A stretch of 64,000 nt of DNA from Neisseria weixii (GCF_002327085.1 NZ_CP023429.1:930001-994000); one strand, 5' to 3'. Positions 47,846-56,411 are shown, counted from the stretch's first letter. The notes: generated by a model not told the origin, from the sequence alone. Numbers and translations are program-made.

Positions 47846-48136
47846 ATGACAGCTAAAGGACAAATGTTACAAGATCCTTTTTTGAATGCGTTGCGTAAAG
47901 AGCACGTACCGGTTTCGATTTACTTGGTTAACGGCATTAAGCTGCAAGGCCAAGTCGAATCATTTGACCAATACGTTGTTCTGCTGCGTAATACTTCAGT
48001 GACCCAGATGGTTTACAAACATGCCATTTCAACCATCGTTCCGGCTCGTGCGGTAAGTTTGCAGCATGAAAACAAACCCGCTGCCCAAGCGGAAGCGGCA
48101 GCGCCGGTGCAAGTGGAAACACAGTCAGCAGAATAA
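47846..48136 (+). CDS. hfq: RNA chaperone Hfq
   Basis: A 96-residue Sm-like protein forming a hexameric ring that pairs sRNAs with mRNAs. Sm1 is [22 protein letters not shown] and Sm2 is [17 protein letters not shown]-terminal [18 protein letters not shown] is standard. The short C-terminal tail is Ala/Gln-rich. It is the likely partner of the AniS-like RNA at 10.1 kb. The usual order hfq after miaA is not seen; here it follows der. Confidence 0.97.
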   Translation: MTAKGQMLQDPFLNALRKEHVPVSIYLVNGIKLQGQVESFDQYVVLLRNTSVTQMVYKHAISTIVPARAVSLQHENKPAAQAEAAAPVQVETQSAE

Positions 48137-48152
48137 TGCAGGTCATTATTTT

Positions 48153-48180
48153 AATACCTTACCGATGCCGGTAAGGTATT
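48153..48180 (+). terminator. Rho-independent terminator after hfq
   Basis: AATACCTTACCG and CGGTAAGGTATT around ATGC, followed by TTTATTTTC. Confidence 0.92.
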
Positions 48181-48221
48181 TTTATTTTCAAACGGTCTGT
48201 AAGTCATACCAAGAGAATATC

Positions 48222-48791
48222 ATGTCGATACAGAATATTCTTCCTTTCACGCATCAATTATTGACTCAGCATTTAAACGATGGCGACACGGCCTTAGACG
48301 GCACCGCCGGAAATGGCCACGATACGGTTTTTTTGGCCAAAGCCGTAGGTAATCGCGGCAAAGTTTGGGCGGTTGACGTGCAACGGCAAGCCATGGAGCA
48401 GACTAAAGCCAGATTAATGGCGGAAAATTTGTTGGGTCGCGCAGCTTTGGTTGAAGATAGTCATCAATATATCGAAAAGTATATCCGGCAGCGCTTGGAT
48501 GCAGCAGTGTTCAATTTTGGTTGGTTGCCGGGCGGAGACAAAAACATCACCACATCAGCACACAGCAGCCTTGCGGCGCTCAATAGCACGTTATCGCTGC
48601 TAAATCCTAACGGTATTGTGGTAACAGTGTTATATCCCGGCCATGATTCGGGTCGTGTGGAAGCGGAGGCCGTCGAGGCATGGGCACAATCCCTGCCACA
48701 GCAAGAATTTGCCGTGTTGAAATACCATTTTATCAACCGCCAAAACCATCCCCCGTATGTTTTGGCGATACAAAAGTTACGTCAGAAATGA
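48222..48791 (+). CDS. YtqB-type SAM-dependent methyltransferase (putative rRNA methylase)
   Basis: A 189-residue class I methyltransferase of the family that includes B. subtilis YtqB. Motif I is ALDGTAGNGHDTVFLAKAVG, then VWAVDVQ (motif II), AAVFNFGWLPGGDK (the family-specific block) and VVTVLYPGHDSG. The target base is not known. I chose the ATG at 48222 (AAGAGA upstream); an upstream frame overlaps hfq and is not conserved. Confidence 0.88.
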   Translation: MSIQNILPFTHQLLTQHLNDGDTALDGTAGNGHDTVFLAKAVGNRGKVWAVDVQRQAMEQTKARLMAENLLGRAALVEDSHQYIEKYIRQRLDAAVFNFGWLPGGDKNITTSAHSSLAALNSTLSLLNPNGIVVTVLYPGHDSGRVEAEAVEAWAQSLPQQEFAVLKYHFINRQNHPPYVLAIQKLRQK

Positions 48792-48840
48792 ATGTTTAGG
48801 GTAGAATAGCGACATTCTCAAACCAACTATCATCACTATC

Positions 48841-49212
48841 ATGCAATATTTAATTGTCAAACACAGTCACATGCTCTTTGTGGCGATTACGATTTTATTG
48901 TTTAATCTGCGTTTTTTCTTATTGTGGAAAAATCCGCAAAAGCCTTTACCCGGCATCTTGAAAGCCTTGCCACATTTAAACGACACCATGTTGTTGTTTA
49001 CCGGTTTGTGGCTGATGAAGCTTACCCATTTCACACCGTTTAATGCACCTTGGTTGGCGGTAAAAATCTTTTTATTGCTGGTGTATATCGGTTTTGGCGT
49101 GGCGATGATGCGTTCCGCACCGCGCTCGAGCAAATTCTATGTAACCTATTTGAGTGCCATGGCGTGTGTGGCCACGATTGTATACATGGCTTTATCCAAA
49201 CCTTATTTCTAA
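48841..49212 (+). CDS. SirB-family membrane protein
   Basis: A 123-residue protein with four membrane segments and the SirB2 pattern (LFNLRFFLLWKNPQKPLPGILKALPHLNDTMLLFTGLWLM with a conserved His). SirB proteins are named after a Salmonella locus affecting invasion-gene expression, but their biochemical role is unknown. It lies 13 bases before folK, with an uptake sequence between. Confidence 0.85.
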   Translation: MQYLIVKHSHMLFVAITILLFNLRFFLLWKNPQKPLPGILKALPHLNDTMLLFTGLWLMKLTHFTPFNAPWLAVKIFLLLVYIGFGVAMMRSAPRSSKFYVTYLSAMACVATIVYMALSKPYF

Positions 49213-49225
49213 GGCCGTCTGAACA

Positions 49226-49726
49226 ATGTCGAACCAAAAATCTGCCATTATTGCATTGGGCAGTAATCTACAAAATCCTGCCCGTCAAATTTGTGCTGCA
49301 TTGGTGGCGATTGCCGCCCATCCGCAAATTGAGCTTGAACGAACTTCTTCATTCTACATCACCGAACCTGTCGGTTACGATGACCAACCGGATTTTGTGA
49401 ATGCTGTGTGTGCGGTATCGACCGATTTGAGCGGTGTCGATTTACTGGCGGCGTTGAACCAAATCGAAGCGGATTTCGGCCGTGAACGCACATTCCGGAA
49501 TGCGCCGCGCACCTTGGATTTAGACATCATCGACTATAATCATCAAAGCAGTGACAATCCACATTTAACTTTACCGCATCCACGAGCGCACGAGCGTAGT
49601 TTTGTGATGAAGCCATTGGCCGAAATTCTGCCGCATTTTGAATTGGGCCAATATGGTAATGCTGCCGATATCGCCGCGCAATTGGGCGATGACGGCATTC
49701 GGTTATTGAATGAAGAGGAACAATGA
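49226..49726 (+). CDS. folK: 6-hydroxymethyl-7,8-dihydropterin pyrophosphokinase
   Basis: A 166-residue HPPK of folate synthesis. It has AIIALGSNLQNPARQI at the start, FYITEPVGYDDQPDFVNAVC, and the signature RTLDLDIIDYNHQ with the two metal-binding Asp residues, then LPHPRAHERSFVMKPLAEI. Length normal. Confidence 0.95.
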   Translation: MSNQKSAIIALGSNLQNPARQICAALVAIAAHPQIELERTSSFYITEPVGYDDQPDFVNAVCAVSTDLSGVDLLAALNQIEADFGRERTFRNAPRTLDLDIIDYNHQSSDNPHLTLPHPRAHERSFVMKPLAEILPHFELGQYGNAADIAAQLGDDGIRLLNEEEQ

Positions 49727-49731
49727 AATAG

Positions 49732-49766
49732 GCCGTCTGAAAAGACTCGATACTTTTTCAGACGGC
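49732..49766. terminator. Uptake-sequence hairpin after folK
   Basis: GCCGTCTGAAAAG against CTTTTTCAGACGGC with one bulged T. Confidence 0.55.
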
Positions 49767-49840
49767 ATGTTTATACTGATACCATTGCAGGGTTTGATAA
49801 AATACGGCCTGACAATAAAAAGACAGATTAGGGAATCAAC

Positions 49841-50476
49841 ATGAATTATCGTTATATTGCGGTTGAAGGCGCCATCGGTAGCGGAAAATCAGAATTGAGC
49901 CGCCGCTTGGCTAGCCATTTCAATGCGCTGCATCTGACTGAAAATGCCGACCAAAATCCCTTTTTGGCGCAATTTTACGCCAATGCCAATAATCACGGTT
50001 TGGCGACCGAGCTGTTTTTCCTGATGCGCCGTGCTGAAAGTGTGGACGTGATTAACGCCGAAGAAGAAAAAGGCAGCGTGATTGTCGCCGATTTCCTGTT
50101 GGAAAAAGACCAGATTTTTGTGCCGGTGGTGTTGAACGATAAAGAGCAAACTCTGTTTTGGGAATTGAAACGCCGCGCCATGCCGCAATATCCTGTACCG
50201 GACTTGGTGATTTACCTGCAAACTGCCGCAGATACCAACCGCAAGCGCCTGCAAAAACGTGGCGATGGCGTGGTGAATCTGTTTCCGGCCGGCTATCTCA
50301 ACCGCATTCATGAAGAATACAGCCGTTTTTTCCACCTTTATCAAAACGCCCCCTTACTGATTGTGAATGCCGATGAATTGGAAGTTAACGGTAATGACGA
50401 GCATTTCAACTTATTGCTGCGTGCCATGAGTGATTTGCAGGGTAGCCGCAATTATTTGAATTTGAGTGAAAAATAA
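49841..50476 (+). CDS. Deoxynucleoside kinase (deoxyadenosine/deoxyguanosine kinase type)
   Basis: A 211-residue member of the dCK/dGK family, salvaging deoxynucleosides. The P-loop is VEGAIGSGKSELSRRLA (residues 8-24). VADFLLEKDQIF resembles the family DxxxxKDxxFA block, and LVIYLQTAADTNRKRLQKRG the LID segment. The exact nucleoside is not deducible. It stands between folK and bcp. Confidence 0.88.
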   Translation: MNYRYIAVEGAIGSGKSELSRRLASHFNALHLTENADQNPFLAQFYANANNHGLATELFFLMRRAESVDVINAEEEKGSVIVADFLLEKDQIFVPVVLNDKEQTLFWELKRRAMPQYPVPDLVIYLQTAADTNRKRLQKRGDGVVNLFPAGYLNRIHEEYSRFFHLYQNAPLLIVNADELEVNGNDEHFNLLLRAMSDLQGSRNYLNLSEK

Positions 50477-50518
50477 TCTAACACTACAGGCCGAAGGCCG
50501 TCTGAAATGGAATTTATC

Positions 50519-50959
50519 ATGTCAACATACGAATTTACCCTTCCATCCAGCAGCGGCAAAGATTTCCACTCTGCCGAGCATCTCCCGCTGATTGTGTATT
50601 TTTACCCGAAAGACAGCACCCCCGGCTGCACCACCGAAGGCTTGGATTTCAATGCCCGCTTGGAGCAATTCAAAGCGTTGGGCTACACCGTAGTCGGGAT
50701 TTCGCGTGACGGTGTGAAAGCGCACCAAAATTTCTGTGCCAAACAAGGCTTTCAATTTGAGCTCTTGAGCGACAAAGATGAAACCGTGTGCAAAATGTTT
50801 GATGTCATCAAGCTGAAAAAACTCTACGGCAAAGAATCTTTGGGGATCGAGCGCAGCACTTTTGTATTGGACGAAGCAGGCGGAATCACGCACGAATGGC
50901 GCAAGGTCAAAGTAGCCGGACATGCGCAGGAAGTATTGGAAACAGTTAGCAAGAAATAA
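50519..50959 (+). CDS. bcp: Thioredoxin-dependent peroxiredoxin (Bcp/PrxQ type)
   Basis: A 146-residue peroxidase that removes hydroperoxides. The peroxidatic Cys lies in FYPKDSTPGCTTEGLDF. In E. coli Bcp a resolving Cys follows five residues later; here that position is not Cys (GCTTEGLDF). Other cysteines occur in HQNFCAKQ and DETVCKMF, so the enzyme may be 1-Cys or use a distant partner. The ATG at 50519 is in-frame with, and 4 codons inside, a longer frame. Confidence 0.93.
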   Translation: MSTYEFTLPSSSGKDFHSAEHLPLIVYFYPKDSTPGCTTEGLDFNARLEQFKALGYTVVGISRDGVKAHQNFCAKQGFQFELLSDKDETVCKMFDVIKLKKLYGKESLGIERSTFVLDEAGGITHEWRKVKVAGHAQEVLETVSKK

Positions 50960-50972
50960 CCTCAAAAGTATC

Positions 50973-51002
50973 AGGCCGTCTGAAAACCAATTCAGACGGC
51001 CT
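50973..51002. terminator. Uptake-sequence hairpin after bcp
   Basis: AGGCCGTCTGAA against TTCAGACGGCCT with a 6-base loop. Confidence 0.6.
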
Positions 51003-51018
51003 CAGTCATAGAATCATC

Positions 51019-51891
51019 ATGAATAACCTAATCGACAAGCTTTTGGAACACCTCTGGCTCAACCACCGTTTAAGCCCGAATACCCTGCAAAGCTACCATC
51101 GCGATTTGGAAAAAGTGGCGGCACGCTTGAACCATAAAAATCTCGACTGGTTGAATGTGAAGCGTGAAGAGTTGGCTGAGGCAGTATACGATGCGGCGGA
51201 GAAACCGAGCTCGCAAGCACGGGCATTGTCGGCGTGTAAAAGGTTGTATGCCTGGTTGGAAGAAACCGATCAGCGCCATGACAACCCCACCACTTTTTTA
51301 AAGACACCGAAGCAGGCGCAGAAATTACCGAAGCTGATTACAGAAAGCCAAATCGACCAGCTCTTGAAGGCGCCCGATACCGATACGCCGCACGGTTTGC
51401 GCGATAAAACTTTGCTGGAAGTAATGTACGCCACGGGTTTGCGCGTCACCGAAGCCGTGAAATTACAATTAAGCGATATTGATTTGAGCAAAGGTTGGAT
51501 TCGCACCATTGGTAAGGGTAATAAGCAGCGCATCATCCCATTGGGGGAGGAGGCCGTGTATTGGATTGAACGCTATTTGCAGGAAGCGCGCCCGCTGCTG
51601 CTTAAAGAAAAAATGTGTGATGAATTATTTGTGAGTCAAAAGCGGGTCGGCATTTCACGCCAACTGGCGTGGTTGATTGTCAAAGAATATGCCGAAGTGG
51701 CGGGCATTACCGCTTTAAGCCCACACGGCTTGCGCCATGCTTTTGCCACGCATTTGGTGAATCACGGCGCAGATTTGCGGGTGGTGCAAACCTTGTTGGG
51801 GCATGCCGACATCAGTACCACACAGATTTACACCCATGTTGCCAACCAGCGATTAAAAAGCGTGGTCGAGCAACATCACCCGAGAAACTGA
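51019..51891 (+). CDS. xerD: Tyrosine recombinase XerD
   Basis: A 290-residue dif-site recombinase that works with XerC and FtsK (whose gene opens this window) to resolve chromosome dimers. The N-terminal SAM-like core-binding domain comes first. The catalytic residues follow: Arg in ATGLRVTEAVKLQ, Lys in GKGNKQRIIPLG, HGLRHAFATHL (His and Arg), His in LLGHADISTTQIYTHV and the nucleophilic Tyr in that same block. Confidence 0.95.
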   Translation: MNNLIDKLLEHLWLNHRLSPNTLQSYHRDLEKVAARLNHKNLDWLNVKREELAEAVYDAAEKPSSQARALSACKRLYAWLEETDQRHDNPTTFLKTPKQAQKLPKLITESQIDQLLKAPDTDTPHGLRDKTLLEVMYATGLRVTEAVKLQLSDIDLSKGWIRTIGKGNKQRIIPLGEEAVYWIERYLQEARPLLLKEKMCDELFVSQKRVGISRQLAWLIVKEYAEVAGITALSPHGLRHAFATHLVNHGADLRVVQTLLGHADISTTQIYTHVANQRLKSVVEQHHPRN

Positions 51892-51893
51892 TT

Positions 51894-51929
51894 TTCAGAC
51901 GGCCTTTTATTTATGATGGGCCGTCTGAA
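51894..51929. terminator. Uptake-sequence hairpin after xerD
   Basis: TTCAGACGGCC and GGCCGTCTGAA with a 14-base loop; AAGGAG just after it is the ribosome site of the molbindin gene. Confidence 0.5.
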
Positions 51930-51945
51930 CATGAAGGAGAACATT

Positions 51946-52374
51946 ATGAAAACCAGTGCACGCAACCAATTCGCCGGCATCGTCAAAAGTATTCAAACCA
52001 GCGGCATTCATGCTCAAGTGGTGCTGACCTTACCGAGTAATCATGAATTGGTTGCCACCATTACCAGCGAAAGTTGCGCGCAATTGGGTTTGAAAGAGGG
52101 CGACACAGCGATTGCTTTGATTAAATCCGCCAACATCATCATCGCCACCAATTTGGAACACGTCAAACTTTCCGCCCGCAACCAGCTTAAAGGCGTAATT
52201 AAACATGTCGAACGCGGTGCGGTCAATTCGATTGTGACCTTGGATTTGGGCAGCAATGTGCATATCCACGCAGGCGTTACTGTACAAAGTACGGAACAGC
52301 TTGACTTGCACCCGGGGCAATATGCGACGGCGGTGTTTAAAGCAGGCAGCGTGATTTTGGGTGTATTGGCTTAA
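51946..52374 (+). CDS. Molbindin-like protein with two TOBE/Mop domains
   Basis: A 142-residue protein made of two Mop repeats (about residues 2-70, SARNQFAGIVKSIQTSGIHAQVVL, and 72-140, SARNQLKGVIKHVERGAVNSIVTL). Such proteins bind molybdate in the cytoplasm for storage or regulation. No ModE HTH domain is present. The ATG at 51946 has AAGGAG seven bases upstream, which decides the start over the longer frame. Confidence 0.9.
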   Translation: MKTSARNQFAGIVKSIQTSGIHAQVVLTLPSNHELVATITSESCAQLGLKEGDTAIALIKSANIIIATNLEHVKLSARNQLKGVIKHVERGAVNSIVTLDLGSNVHIHAGVTVQSTEQLDLHPGQYATAVFKAGSVILGVLA

Positions 52375-52439
52375 TCAATAGATAAAGAAAAGGCCGTCTG
52401 AAAGCAATATGATGTTTCAGAAGGATTTTTTTATAGCTA

Positions 52440-52609
52440 AATTATATAGTTATTTGTATTTTAGTAATTTTATCAAGATTTTATGTTTAGTAAAAAATAT
52501 CAAACTATTTTGTGCAAATAAGCGATTGCAATGGGAAAGGTTTTTATTTATATTTACGTTTAAGAATAAAACTAAATCTCATTATTGAGATGGAATCAGG
52601 AGCACTCAC
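52440..52609 (+). promoter_or_regulatory. AT-rich upstream region of bfd with a palindrome
   Basis: About 170 very AT-rich bases. Near its end is ATCTCA-TTAT-TGAGAT (52576-52591), exact 6-base arms, only 7-10 bases before the AGGAG ribosome site, so it could hide or expose that site or bind a regulator. Bfd genes are commonly iron-controlled, but I see no convincing Fur box. Confidence 0.4.
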
Positions 52610-52813
52610 ATGTTTGTATGCATTTGTAACGCCATCACTGACCGCGACATTAAAGAATCAGTTGCCGCAGGTGCCGTGACCATGAGCGATTTGCAAGACC
52701 AATTGGGCGTAGCCACTTGTTGCGGGTCTTGCAGCGATTTGGCCGCGTCGTTTCTGAATACCGGTACCTCTGCCCAAACCACGGTAACGGCAGGAATTAA
52801 CATTCAAGCTTAA
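52610..52813 (+). CDS. bfd: Bacterioferritin-associated ferredoxin
   Basis: A 67-residue 2Fe-2S protein that reduces ferric iron in bacterioferritin to mobilise it. The cysteines are CIC near the N-terminus (residues 4 and 6) and CCGSC (residues 38 and 41), the C-x-C...C-x2-C arrangement of the Bfd-like fold. The bacterioferritin genes are not in this window. It is followed by a strong uptake-sequence terminator. Confidence 0.94.
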   Translation: MFVCICNAITDRDIKESVAAGAVTMSDLQDQLGVATCCGSCSDLAASFLNTGTSAQTTVTAGINIQA

Positions 52814-52838
52814 GTTTGCCTAAATTGAGAGAATACTC

Positions 52839-52866
52839 AAGGCCGTCTGAAACTTCAGACGGCCTT
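52839..52866 (+). terminator. Uptake-sequence terminator after bfd
   Basis: AAGGCCGTCTGAA and TTCAGACGGCCTT with a 2-base loop, followed by TGCATT. Confidence 0.7.
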
Positions 52867-53143
52867 TGCATTATGTCAGACATATGCCAAACGGGGTAGT
52901 TTAAGTTTACATGCTGCTCGGGAAATATCTGAAAATCATTAAAAATGAGTTGCTGATTTTTGAAAATTTGACTATTCTTGACACCTGCTTTACATTTTTA
53001 TAGCACAACCGTCGGCATGTTACGCGGTTGGGTTGAGTTTGGGCGTAGAAAAGTAAAGCTTGAGTTGATCATGTCTTTGGCGGTTTCAAACCTATATAGT
53101 GCATGATGTTTAATTGTACAGATAAGAAAAACAGGTGTTATAC
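52867..53143 (+). promoter_or_regulatory. Promoter and long leader of brnQ
   Basis: Overlapping -35 candidates TTGACT and TTGACA lie near 52968-52983 with a TACATT about 17 bases on, so a leader of roughly 140 bases is likely. It holds CAACCG...CGGTTG (a 6-base stem, near 53005-53030) and a short open frame (53017-53106, 29 codons) without a visible ribosome site. I regard that frame as unproven. Confidence 0.35.
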
Positions 53144-54469
53144 ATGAATTCTTCAGGAAATCAAAAGGCATCGCTATGGGTTGTCGGCCTGATGCTGTTT
53201 GCTTTGTTTTTTGGTGCCGGTAATTTGATTTTCCCTGCTTTTTTGGGACAACAGGCCGGTGAAAATTGGTTTTCGGCCATGCTCGGATTTTTGCTGACTG
53301 GTGCCGGTTTGCCGTTATTGGGTGTGATTGCGATTGGCTATTCCAACTCACGCGACGTGCAGGTATTGGCCTCGCGTGTGACGCCATTATACGGTATTTT
53401 GTTTGCTTCGGCGCTGTATTTGGCGATTGGTCCTTTGTTTGCCACACCGCGCACGGCAACAGTATCGTTTGAAATCGGTGTGGTGCCTTATATCAGCGAA
53501 GAAAACAAAACGCTGGGCTTGGCATTGTTCAGCTTGTTCTTTTTCGGTGTGGCTTATTGGCTATCGCTGTCACCGGGCAAACTGGTTGGCCGTATCGGTA
53601 AAATTTTGACCCCTGTGTTGTTGGTGACGATTGCCATTTTGATGGGCTATGCCGCGATGAACCCGATGGGCGCGTTGACTGCGCCGCAAGGTGATTTTGC
53701 CATTCGTCCGTTTGCCAAAGGTATTTTGGAAGGCTACGGCACCATGGATGCGTTGGCATCATTGGTATTCGCCATCATCGTGATTGACGCAGTACGTGCC
53801 GTGGGCGTAGATAACCGCGCAGAATTGTTGCGCACCACCACCATCGCAGGTATGGTCGCTGCCACTTGCTTGGCAGTGGTTTACCTGATGATTGGCTACA
53901 TGGGCGCCACCAGCGTGGCCGGTTTGGGCATACAGGAAAATGGTGCGGTAGTATTGTCGAAAACAGCGCAATATTACTTTGGCAACGGCGGTAACATTTT
54001 GCTGAGCGTGATTGTATTCTTGGCATGTTTGAGTACCGCAATCGGCTTGATCGTGGCCAATGCAGAATTCTTCAACCGCTTGTGCCCGGGTATTTCTTAC
54101 AAAACGTTTGTAACCATTTTCACTTTGGCATCGATGCTCTTTGCCAATAAAGGTTTGGTCGGTATCATCAGCTTCTCGATTCCGGTGTTGATGCTGCTTT
54201 ACCCGTTGACCGTAGTGATTATTTTGCTGGCGTTCTTGCATAATCTGTTCGGCGGTGGCCGCATTGTGTACATCTGCACCATTTTCTTCACCTTGATTGT
54301 CGGTGTGTTAGATGCCTACAAAGCCGCATTCGGTTTCAGCGATGAAACAGCTGCTGCGATTAACAACGCGTTACCGCTGTACGACATCGGCTTGGGCTGG
54401 GTAATGCCTGCGGTGGTCGGTTTTATTTTGGGCTGTATCTTGAACGCAGTGTTTAAAAAGAAAGCTTAA
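53144..54469 (+). CDS. brnQ: Branched-chain amino acid transport system II carrier protein
   Basis: A 441-residue LIVCS-family cation symporter for leucine, isoleucine and valine with about 12 membrane segments. Signature text is FALFFGAGNLIFPAFLGQQAGENW near the N-terminus, and PRTATVSFEIGVVPY. The ATG at 53144 (MNSSGNQKASL) is used; an ATG three codons upstream is possible. Full length and intact. Confidence 0.94.
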   Translation: MNSSGNQKASLWVVGLMLFALFFGAGNLIFPAFLGQQAGENWFSAMLGFLLTGAGLPLLGVIAIGYSNSRDVQVLASRVTPLYGILFASALYLAIGPLFATPRTATVSFEIGVVPYISEENKTLGLALFSLFFFGVAYWLSLSPGKLVGRIGKILTPVLLVTIAILMGYAAMNPMGALTAPQGDFAIRPFAKGILEGYGTMDALASLVFAIIVIDAVRAVGVDNRAELLRTTTIAGMVAATCLAVVYLMIGYMGATSVAGLGIQENGAVVLSKTAQYYFGNGGNILLSVIVFLACLSTAIGLIVANAEFFNRLCPGISYKTFVTIFTLASMLFANKGLVGIISFSIPVLMLLYPLTVVIILLAFLHNLFGGGRIVYICTIFFTLIVGVLDAYKAAFGFSDETAAAINNALPLYDIGLGWVMPAVVGFILGCILNAVFKKKA

Positions 54470-54495
54470 TCTGTTTGCTAAATAAGCCGAATAAT

Positions 54496-54537
54496 GGCCG
54501 TCTGAAAAAAGATAAACGAAATCTTTTTCAGACGGCC
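54496..54537. terminator. Uptake-sequence terminator after brnQ
   Basis: GGCCGTCTGAAAAAAGAT against ATCTTTTTCAGACGGCC, one of the longer stems here, then TTCTGTTTT. Confidence 0.72.
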
Positions 54538-54600
54538 TTCTGTTTTACAATAGCGATTCGCTTGTTTAACAGCATTTGATTTAGCATACTTGGATTGATT

Positions 54601-55508
54601 ATGTCCGCCATTTTTACCATTATCGCACCGGTTTTTTTGATGATTGCCATCGGTTATGGCGTGATGCGGCAACAGATTTTCAGTCGTGAGCAGCTCGACG
54701 GCCTGGGTAAATTCGTTATCAAAATCGGTATGCCGATGATGGTGTTTAATGCTATTGCCACGCGGCCGATTGCCGATGTGTTCAAGCCTGAATATTTTTA
54801 TGGCTATACGCTGGCTTCGGGTTTGCTGTTTTTTATCAGTTGGTATGCCACTAAAAAACGCGGCCTAGATCCGAAATTGGCCGCGTTAAACGGTTTGGCG
54901 GTAGGAATGTCGAATTCCGGTTTTGTCGGTTATCCATTGCTACTGATGGCGATTGGTCCGGCGGCGGGTGTGTATTTTGCCATGAACGTGCTGACGGAAA
55001 ATCTGCTGCTTCTGCCGCTGATGTTTATTTTTCTGGATTTGGCCAAGGGCGGGCAGACCAATTATTGGGCATTGTTTACCCGAATTGGTAAAGGCTTGCT
55101 GACCAATCCGATTATCATCGCCATGCCCATCGGCTTGATTTTTGCTTTCGGTTGGCTGCCATTGCCGTCCTTCATGGACAAGCTTTCCGCTATGCTGGCA
55201 ACGGCAACGTCACCGTTGGCCTTATTTATGATTGGCGGTAACCTTTACGGCATGAGTATCCGTGGCAATGTGAAAGACATGGCGTGGGTGACGTTCGGTA
55301 AATTGGTTTTGTGCCCACTGGTAGTGTTTGCCTGTTTGTGGCTGATGGGGGCGGATAAGGATATGCTGTTTGCCGGTGCACCGATGGCCAGCCTGTATGC
55401 GCTGTTTGGTGGTATTCATGGCTTTGCCAAGGAAACATTGGGGTGATGTTGATGGCGACTTTGTTGTCGATTATCCCGATTTCGCTGGTGTTGATGTGGC
55501 AGCATTGA
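54601..55508 (+). CDS. AEC-family transporter (auxin efflux carrier type, frameshifted)
   Basis: About 302 residues with ten membrane segments. MSAIFTIIAPVFLMIAIGYGVMRQ and the GMSNSGFVGYPLLLMAIGP block are typical of the AEC/MdcF family, which exports or imports small organic acids. The frame breaks in GGGG at 55440-55443; one more G restores KETLGVMLMATLLSIIPISLVLMWQH, the last helix. As written the protein would lose that final segment. The ATG at 54601 follows a TTG in a slightly longer frame. Confidence 0.86.
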
Positions 55509-55538
55509 ATATCATCGTAAAACGAAGGAAACGATATA

Positions 55539-55778
55539 ATGAGATTGACTTTGATGTTTCGTGAGTATTGCAGCCTGTGTCACAAAATGCGTGATCAATT
55601 GCAGCCGTTTCAACAGCAATTTGGTTTTGAATTGGATGTGGTTGATGTCGATGAAGATCCGATTTTAGAAGAACAATACAACGAATTGGTGCCGGTGTTA
55701 CTGCATGGTGATCAGGAAATTTGCCATTGGTTTTTAGAAGAAGACAAATTGGCTGCCTATCTTCAAGCACAATCTTAA
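55539..55778 (+). CDS. Glutaredoxin-like protein (DUF836)
   Basis: A 79-residue thioredoxin-fold protein. REYCSLCHKMRDQL carries the C-x2-C redox pair, ELDVVDVDEDPILEEQYNELVPVLL the cis-Pro loop. DUF836 members have no assigned substrate. It follows the AEC transporter by 30 bases. Confidence 0.88.
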   Translation: MRLTLMFREYCSLCHKMRDQLQPFQQQFGFELDVVDVDEDPILEEQYNELVPVLLHGDQEICHWFLEEDKLAAYLQAQS

Positions 55779-55785
55779 TGAGACG

Positions 55786-55811
55786 ATGCCGTCTGAAATT
55801 TCAGACGGCAT
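55786..55811. terminator. Perfect AT-type uptake palindrome after the glutaredoxin gene
   Basis: Two AT-dialect uptake sequences meet tail to tail with almost no loop (26-bp palindrome). It lies between convergent genes. Confidence 0.7.
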
Positions 55812-55862
55812 GATAGAAATGGTAAAGGTGCAACCCACACTATGGATGCACCTTGATTTTAA

Positions 55863-55958
55863 TTAACGACTTTGCGCTTGTGCAGGAGTCGTCGGTTTGT
55901 TACCAAAAGAGGCGCGTTTGGCAGCCTGGAAAATGGACTGACGTCGACGATGTTGCAT
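55863..55958 (-). CDS. 31-residue basic small protein
   Basis: Too short for usual gene finding, but well supported: GGAAG lies nine bases before an ATG at 55958, the frame is MQHRRRQSIFQAAKRAS then FGNKPTTPAQAQSR, and it stops just before the palindromic terminator at 55786-55811. The protein is strongly basic in its first half (five Arg and a Lys in 15 residues) with a Pro/Gln tail. I do not recognise a family. It could be a small nucleic-acid-binding or membrane-surface peptide. The region upstream (55960-56160) is AT-rich and holds no other gene. Confidence 0.6.
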   Translation of the reverse strand: MQHRRRQSIFQAAKRASFGNKPTTPAQAQSR

Positions 55959-56163
55959 AAAAATACTTCCTTTCACTTTGTTGCTTTGTGCAGATTATGT
56001 TTTTTTATCAAATCTGCGATATTTATTGTGAGATGTTATGTTGGCATAATAGGCGTTTTTCACAGAATTGAATACAGCGATTATGTAAAGTTGCTGTGTT
56101 TTTCTGTTAGTCTGTATCATAGCGTAAGATGATGACAAAATTTTGACGTGGTATAAATAGGCC

Positions 56164-56319
56164 GAGACCTTTGCAAAGCTCCCTAAAAAACCACAGCACA
56201 AAGAACAGCCGTCATTAGCTTCGCAAGTCCGCTGCGCGGGGGAAGCGCAGCGGACTTGCGAAGCTAATGACGGCTGTTTAGTTTTTTATTGGTGGTTCAT
56301 GAGGTTTTGCAAAGTTCTC
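56164..56319. mobile_element. 156-bp palindromic mini-element (MITE)
   Basis: The ends read GAGACCTTTGCAAAG on the left and, inward from the right, GAGAACTTTGCAAAACC, i.e. the same IS1106-type termini as the element at 3727. Inside, 56204-56237 and 56245-56278 are exact reverse complements: 34-bp arms around GGGGGAA. No coding capacity. A target duplication is not clear (AGGC occurs near both edges). Confidence 0.72.
56204..56278. repeat. Perfect 34-bp inverted repeat with 7-base loop
   Basis: An unusually long exact palindrome, GC-rich near the loop. As RNA it would form a very stable hairpin; as DNA it could form a cruciform. Confidence 0.92.
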
Positions 56320-56411
56320 AGGCTGTTTGAAAAAGTTTTTGAACTTGCAAGTATGGGGGACAGTTCATTTTCAGGCGGCCTGACGGATATGGAGCCAATC
56401 CAATTTAACGC

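Noticed and set aside
53017..53106. 29-codon frame in the brnQ leader as an attenuator peptide
   Set aside because: There is no ribosome site, and Leu/Ile/Val codons are not clustered as attenuation would require.
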